Assembly: GCA_026400815.1 (NCBI GenBank)
Contig: JAPLOI010000076.1
Coordinates: 61,218-125,217, forward strand
Direction: 5' to 3'
Length of the DNA stretch: 64,000 nucleotides
Origin: Alphaproteobacteria bacterium
GTDB taxonomy: Bacteria > Pseudomonadota > Alphaproteobacteria > Acetobacterales > Acetobacteraceae
Below, in pieces: positions 60,557-64,000 of the stretch (within the stretch, counting starts at the first letter, position 1; each line of letters opens with the position of its first letter). Below the pieces are notes generated by a model that did not search any database, was not told where the DNA came from, and saw only the letters and a list, made by a program, of their open reading frames with translations. Made by a program: the position numbers and the translations under genes.

Positions 60557-61558
60557 ATGACCGACACGGAATACACCCCCACCGTCCTGGCCGACATGCA
60601 GGCCGCCATCCAGGCCGCCCTCCCCCTCTGGGGCCTCTCCCCGCGCACCGAACCCACCCTGCTCAACATCTCCGAAAACGCCACCTGGCGCCTCTCAGAC
60701 CCGGAAGCCCCCGCCCCCCTCATCCTGCGCATCCACCGCGTCGGCTACCACACGGAGCAGGAAATCCGCTCCGAACTCGCCTGGATCGAGGCCCTGCGCA
60801 CCTCCGGCCACGTCTCCACCGCCGCCATCCACCCCACCACCACCGGCGACCCCGTCGCCACGCTGCCCTCCCCCACCGGCCTCCCCACCCGCCACGCCGT
60901 CGCCTTCCAGTTCCTCCGGGGCCAGGAACCCGCCGCCGACGCCGCCCTCGTCCCGTGGTTCCACACCCTCGGAGCCATCACCGCCCGCCTCCACCAACAC
61001 GCCGCCACCTGGCCCCGCCCCCCAGGCTTCACCCGCAAACTATGGGACTGGGATGCCATGCTCGGCGAACGCCGCCTCTGGGGCCCCTGGCAATCCGGCC
61101 TCGGCCTCACCCCGGAAGGCGCGGCCATCATCGCCCGTGCCAGCGAGAAAATCCGCCACCACCTCTCAACCTACGGCCAAACCCCAGACCGCTTCGGCCT
61201 CGTCCACGCCGACATGCGCCTGGCCAACCTCCTCGTCGACGGCCCCCAGATGCACGTCATCGATTTCGACGACTGCGGCCTCTCCTGGCACCTCTACGAC
61301 TTCGCCGCCGCCATCACGCTGCACGAACACACCCCCATCATCCCCGCCCTCCAGTCCAGCTGGCTCGAAGGCTACGCGAAGGTCGCCCCCCTCCCGCCCA
61401 ACCACCAGGCCATGCTCCCCACCCTCATCATGGCCCGAAGAATCCTCGTCATGGCCTGGATGGCCAGCCACAGCGAAACCCCCATGGCCCGCGAAGGCGG
61501 CCCCACCTACACCGCGCAGACCATCGAACTCGCGGAAACCTTCCTCGCAAGAAAGTAA
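60557..61558 (+). CDS. Phosphotransferase family (aminoglycoside phosphotransferase-fold/SrkA-like) protein
   Basis: A 333-residue kinase-like protein. N-lobe: LLNISENATWRLSDPEAPAP and LILRIHRVGYHTEQEIRSEL (the Lys equivalent is probably in this strand as Arg/His); C-lobe: FGLVHADMRLANLLVDGPQM (catalytic HxD-x4-N form, as H-A-D-M-R-L-A-N) and HVIDFDDCGLSWHLYDFAA (DFG-like DFD). Family members phosphorylate small molecules, amino acids (homoserine, serine kinase) or antibiotics; nothing here points to resistance. Intergenic repeat A half-copy follows the stop by 4 nt. Confidence 0.84.
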   Translation: MTDTEYTPTVLADMQAAIQAALPLWGLSPRTEPTLLNISENATWRLSDPEAPAPLILRIHRVGYHTEQEIRSELAWIEALRTSGHVSTAAIHPTTTGDPVATLPSPTGLPTRHAVAFQFLRGQEPAADAALVPWFHTLGAITARLHQHAATWPRPPGFTRKLWDWDAMLGERRLWGPWQSGLGLTPEGAAIIARASEKIRHHLSTYGQTPDRFGLVHADMRLANLLVDGPQMHVIDFDDCGLSWHLYDFAAAITLHEHTPIIPALQSSWLEGYAKVAPLPPNHQAMLPTLIMARRILVMAWMASHSETPMAREGGPTYTAQTIELAETFLARK

Positions 61559-61562
61559 GCGC

Positions 61563-61635
61563 CTTCTTTTTCTGAAGAAAAAGAAGCAAAAAGACTTTCC
61601 AAATAAAGTAGGGCGGGTCGCGAAGCGGACCCGCC
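61563..61635. repeat. Dispersed intergenic repeat family A, copy 3 (half element, inverted)
   Basis: The first 38 bases (61563-61600) are the reverse complement of the right arm of copies 1 and 2, with a perfect 11-bp hairpin (61563-61573 with 61576-61586). They are followed by a GC hairpin with an 8-bp stem GGCGGGTC/GACCCGCC (61612-61619 with 61628-61635). The second A/T-rich arm is missing. It lies between convergent genes, where it could end transcription from both sides. Confidence 0.8.
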
Positions 61636-61655
61636 ACCGAACCGCACCAGCCCTC

Positions 61656-62303
61656 TCAAATAAGCGGCGGCGCCAACTCGATCACCACCGAGCCGATCGC
61701 CGCACGCCGAGGCCGCTTCGGCGCCGTCGGTTCGCGCGGCGGGACCGATGGCACGAAGAAAATCACCGGCCCCCGCTGCGTCACCTGAAACGGCTCGAAA
61801 GCCTCTTGCTCTGCAAGCTCCACGGCGCCGGTCGTATGCACCACAACATACCGCGCCTGCCGTCGCAGATCCCCCGCCAACAGCACCGGCACCTCCACCT
61901 GGATCGGCACCCCAATCCATCGCTCCCACTGCCGCGCCGCATTGACCTCCGTCGTCATCAGCGGGCGCATCTCCGCGTCCAGCACCGTCAGCATCGCAAA
62001 GAACAGACCATCGCCGTTGTAGGTGCTGGAAATGATCACCCGCATCTCCCCGGCAGAGGCGGGTAGCGCAAACCCCTTCGCATAGCTGCGCCCCCACAGC
62101 GGAATCTCCACCACCGGGCTCGCCCCATCGATGTCGAAGGCCGTGCGCGACGGAAACGCCAGCGGCGCATAGGCTAGCTCGGAAAACCGCACCACCCGCG
62201 TCCCCGGGTCGCGCAGCGCCGCCACCGCCCGCCGCTCCACCTCGCTCGGCCCGCACCCCGCCAGCAGCAGAACCACCAATGCCGCCCACAGCGCCCGCGT
62301 CAT
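61656..62303 (-). CDS. Predicted lipoprotein, paralogue of the preceding gene (MalM-like pattern)
   Basis: A 215-residue protein with lipobox LLLAGC (Cys near residue 17). The core GASPVVEIPLWGRSYAKGFA, then LPASAGEMRVIISSTYN and LTVLDAEMRPLMTTEVNAAR, matches the neighbouring gene product and broadly the MalM periplasmic family, but this link is weak. The C-terminal tail is Pro/Arg-rich. It overlaps the upstream gene by 4 nt (ATGA). Confidence 0.7.
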   Translation of the reverse strand: MTRALWAALVVLLLAGCGPSEVERRAVAALRDPGTRVVRFSELAYAPLAFPSRTAFDIDGASPVVEIPLWGRSYAKGFALPASAGEMRVIISSTYNGDGLFFAMLTVLDAEMRPLMTTEVNAARQWERWIGVPIQVEVPVLLAGDLRRQARYVVVHTTGAVELAEQEAFEPFQVTQRGPVIFFVPSVPPREPTAPKRPRRAAIGSVVIELAPPLI

Positions 62304-62953
62304 CGCCGCATCTCCGAGATCGTGAGCGAAAGCGGCCCCGCCGGCGAACTCCCGATCCGTGGCGCCTGTCCAGGCCCACTGCTACCGCCACCGGCCGGAA
62401 TGTAGATGAAGATCGGCGCCGACCGCGCCTCCTGCCACGGCTCATCCGCCAGCGCGAAGCCCACCTCCACGATCTCGCGGCTGGTGTGCACCGCCAGGTA
62501 GCGCACCCGCGCCCGCTCCTCCGGCTGCACTTGCACCAGGATCAACATGCGCCAGGTTCCGCCCGATCTCGGATTGCTCACCACATGCACCGCGCTCGAC
62601 GACGTCGCGCGCACCGGCGTCCGCGTCTCATCCAGCAACGTCACGATCGGATGAAAGGCCCGACCGCCGCGCACCACGTAGCTCGCCACCTCAATGTTGA
62701 GCCCCGCCGCACCCACCGGCAGTTCGAACCCTTTCGCGAAGGTCTTCCCATACGTCTCCAGCTCCATCACCGGGCTGCCGCGCATGATTTGGAACGCGGT
62801 GTCGGACGGAACCGCCACCTTCTCGTAGGGCAGCGTCTGGAATGTCACAAAGGGCGGCCGTGCATCGCGAAAGGCTGCCAGCTCCGCCTCCCGGTCCAAA
62901 GGAGCGCCACAACCCGCCAGGAAAACCAGTCCAATCAGCAGCCAGTGCCGCAT
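62300..62953 (-). CDS. Predicted lipoprotein, first of a tandem paralogous pair (MalM-like pattern)
   Basis: A 217-residue protein with lipobox FLAGC after MRHWLLIGLV. Core: GSPVMELETYGKTFAKGFEL, PVGAAGLNIEVASYVVRGG, HPIVTLLDETRTPVRATSSS, followed by a beta-rich half and a Gly/Ser/Pro-rich tail. ATG at 62953 gives a normal lipoprotein signal; a longer in-frame start at 62983 would precede it. Function unknown; both products are probably lipid-anchored in the cell envelope. Confidence 0.7.
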   Translation of the reverse strand: MRHWLLIGLVFLAGCGAPLDREAELAAFRDARPPFVTFQTLPYEKVAVPSDTAFQIMRGSPVMELETYGKTFAKGFELPVGAAGLNIEVASYVVRGGRAFHPIVTLLDETRTPVRATSSSAVHVVSNPRSGGTWRMLILVQVQPEERARVRYLAVHTSREIVEVGFALADEPWQEARSAPIFIYIPAGGGSSGPGQAPRIGSSPAGPLSLTISEMRR

Positions 62954-63024
62954 CGCGTCCCCACTGCGCACAATCCTGACCACTGCAACACGGCACGCTT
63001 ATGCAATCAATACTCAGTTGGATT

Positions 63025-63435
63025 TCATAACACCATCGCCACCCGAACATCCGTCCGCCCGAAATCATCCCCCACGAACAGCAGCGGCGCCTCCAACGCC
63101 ATCGCCAGCGCATAGGCGAAGCAATCGCCGAAATTCAGCGTCCCGCCATGCCCCATCCCCTTCCCGAACCGCACCCGCGCCCGCATCGCCGCGCGCGCCT
63201 GCGCCGCATCCACCGGCGCCAGCCCAATCCCCACCTCGTCCAGGAACCGGTCCAGCTCCGCCAGTGCCCGTTCCCGCTGCGTCAGCCGCCGCCCGGCCAG
63301 CACGGTGCCAACCTCCACATAGTTCACCACCGACATCACCCGCTCGCGCGCCGCCCCCAACCGCGTCAGCAACGGCACCGCCGCCGCCTCCCCGAACAGG
63401 ATCGCCGCCACTGCCGAGGAATCGACCACGATCAC
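63025..63435 (-). CDS. vapC: VapC-family PIN-domain toxin (type II toxin-antitoxin)
   Basis: PIN ribonuclease of 136 residues. Acidic residues are in MIVVDSSAVAAILFGE (first Asp), VVNYVEVGTVLAGRR (Glu) and GTLNFGDCFAYALAMALEAP (two Asp region), LLFVGDDFGRTDV (last Asp), which together form the four-acid metal site. The GTG start at 63435 is one base after the antitoxin stop (TGAGGTG), as usual for coupled vapBC. The target is probably tRNA or rRNA, as known for the family. Confidence 0.9.
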   Translation of the reverse strand: MIVVDSSAVAAILFGEAAAVPLLTRLGAARERVMSVVNYVEVGTVLAGRRLTQRERALAELDRFLDEVGIGLAPVDAAQARAAMRARVRFGKGMGHGGTLNFGDCFAYALAMALEAPLLFVGDDFGRTDVRVAMVL

Positions 63436-63436
63436 C

Positions 63437-63691
63437 TCAGCTCTCGCCCGAAGCGTCGTCCCACTCGGCCTGGGTCACCGGCCGCGTGTCATAGTGAACC
63501 CGCAGCCGCGCCGCGGCCTGCGTCGCCCGCGCCACAAAATCCCCTTCGGCCTCCCGCCGCGCCCGCTCCCGCGCCAGCCGCTCGCGCAGCGCCACCGTCA
63601 CCGCCTCCGTCATCGTCTCGCCGGTCAGCGCCGCCAGCGCCCGCGCCAACACATCGGCCTCGTTCGTCTTGATGCTCAGCGCCACCGCCAC
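63437..63691 (-). CDS. vapB: VapB-type antitoxin
   Basis: An 84-residue antitoxin with a short DNA-binding N-terminal part ([40 protein letters not shown]; the PSK/RHH-like class) and a C-terminal toxin-binding region rich in Arg, Glu and Asp, ending [18 protein letters not shown] start at 63691. A 20-bp dyad lies immediately upstream and is a likely autoregulatory site. Confidence 0.85.
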   Translation of the reverse strand: MAVALSIKTNEADVLARALAALTGETMTEAVTVALRERLARERARREAEGDFVARATQAAARLRVHYDTRPVTQAEWDDASGES

Positions 63692-63695
63692 CCCC

Positions 63696-63715
63696 GTCTA
63701 GACACCACGTCTAGA
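63696..63715. promoter_or_regulatory. Dyad upstream of vapBC, candidate VapBC operator
   Basis: GTCTAGAC-ACCA-CGTCTAGA spans 63696-63715: two copies of GTCTAGA, each containing the palindrome TCTAGA, and an overall CTAGAC/GTCTAG inverted repeat with a 5-nt spacer. It ends 5 nt before the vapB start codon, which is a position where VapB binding could block transcription or translation. No experimental motif is known to me for this exact sequence. Confidence 0.5.
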
Positions 63716-63891
63716 TAAGCCCCTCCAAGCCGCGCTTCAACAAATCTCCGCCGTAGCCCGCGCCTTGGCGCGGGGTCGCCCCAAACCCCGCTGCAACCCC
63801 AAACCCACCCCACCCACCGCACTCCACCCATGCTGTTAGAACATATAAACACCCCTACCCATCGTCCCTTCCGTCAGTCATATTAACTCCC

Positions 63892-64000
63892 ATGCATTTC
63901 GAACCCCGCACCCCCCTGGGAGCAGCACTGCGCCTGTCGCTGATTTTCATCTGGCGGCAGTTGCGCACCGCCGCCCTCTCCCTTCATCCCGTCACCCCCC
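63892..64000 (+). CDS. Start of an unidentified protein, 3' partial at window edge
   Basis: An open frame from ATG at 63892 (MHFEPRTPLGAALRLSLIFI onward, 36 residues to the edge) with strongly C-ending codons. The visible part shows a possible first hydrophobic helix. No clear ribosome site is present (TTAACTCCC precedes the ATG). The preceding 63721-63891 stretch is A/T-richer near 63836-63885 and could hold a promoter. Confidence 0.45.
   Translation, partial: MHFEPRTPLGAALRLSLIFIWRQLRTAALSLHPVTP

Overview
The window is high-GC chromosomal DNA from an alphaproteobacterium, most likely of the Acetobacteraceae / Rhodospirillales. The evidence is the strongly G/C-ending codons, the linkage of the UQCC chaperone gene, yceD, rpmF, plsX, fabH, ihfA and a merR gene, the run rpiB-glyA-nrdR-ribD-ribE-ribB-ribH-nusB-thiL, the rsh-acpS-lepB-rnc-era run, and a eukaryote-type NADP isocitrate dehydrogenase. 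Genus cannot be told from the sequence alone. No rRNA, CRISPR array, prophage or replication origin was seen. There is one tRNA gene (Pro, GGG).

Layout. (1) 1-6.5 kb: a sugar ABC importer (solute-binding protein cut by the left edge, two permeases, UgpC/MalK-type ATPase) followed by an SDR and a YiaK/Ldh-family dehydrogenase, probably one catabolic cluster. (2) 6.5-14.2 kb: a nucleoside deoxyribosyltransferase, a kinase-less PAS-REC-HPt protein, icd, an MFS exporter, and a peptide-type solute-binding protein paired with an M24 peptidase homologue. (3) 14.2-18.6 kb: an accessory island with an intergenic repeat, two fused transposase remnants, and a 970-residue membrane protein in which a periplasmic amino-acid-binding-type domain and a domain resembling the pentameric ligand-gated channel ectodomain are joined to an MscS channel. 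This is the most unusual gene of the window. (4) 18.6-33.2 kb: GST, phosphotriesterase homologue, tRNA-Pro, then two long minus-strand housekeeping operons (lipid synthesis/L32; riboflavin, one-carbon and NusB/ThiL), with bamE pointing the other way. ribD carries an in-frame amber codon 43 codons before its natural end. (5) 33.2-39.8 kb: ketopantoate reductase, a small membrane protein, a dienelactone-hydrolase-like protein, and a complete Mn/Fe ABC importer divergent from mntR. (6) 39.8-49.5 kb: accessory metabolism (CaiB CoA-transferase, BAAT-like hydrolase, beta-helix protein, 3-hydroxyisobutyrate-dehydrogenase-like protein, a carboxymuconolactone-decarboxylase-like protein with a Lys/Ala tail) and a plus-strand run of metallo-beta-lactamase lactonase, penicillin-acylase-family protein, RDD protein and Bpt. 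(7) 49.5-61.6 kb: DNA repair (UDG), NYN protein, folK, rpoZ, rsh, acpS, two inserted genes, lepB-rnc-era, Nudix and a kinase-like gene. (8) 61.6-64 kb: two tandem paralogous lipoproteins, a vapBC toxin-antitoxin pair and the start of one further gene.

Two dispersed intergenic repeat families were recognised by eye. Family A (5234-5355, 54537-54660, half copy 61563-61635) has A/T-rich arms that are nearly reverse complements of each other, flanking a different GC-rich hairpin in each copy. Family B (11003-11149, 14293-14440) is a variable long hairpin with a shared loop motif followed by a conserved flank of about 100 bp. Most operons are tightly packed with 4-nt start/stop overlaps (ATGA, GTGA, TTGA), which were used to fix several start codons.
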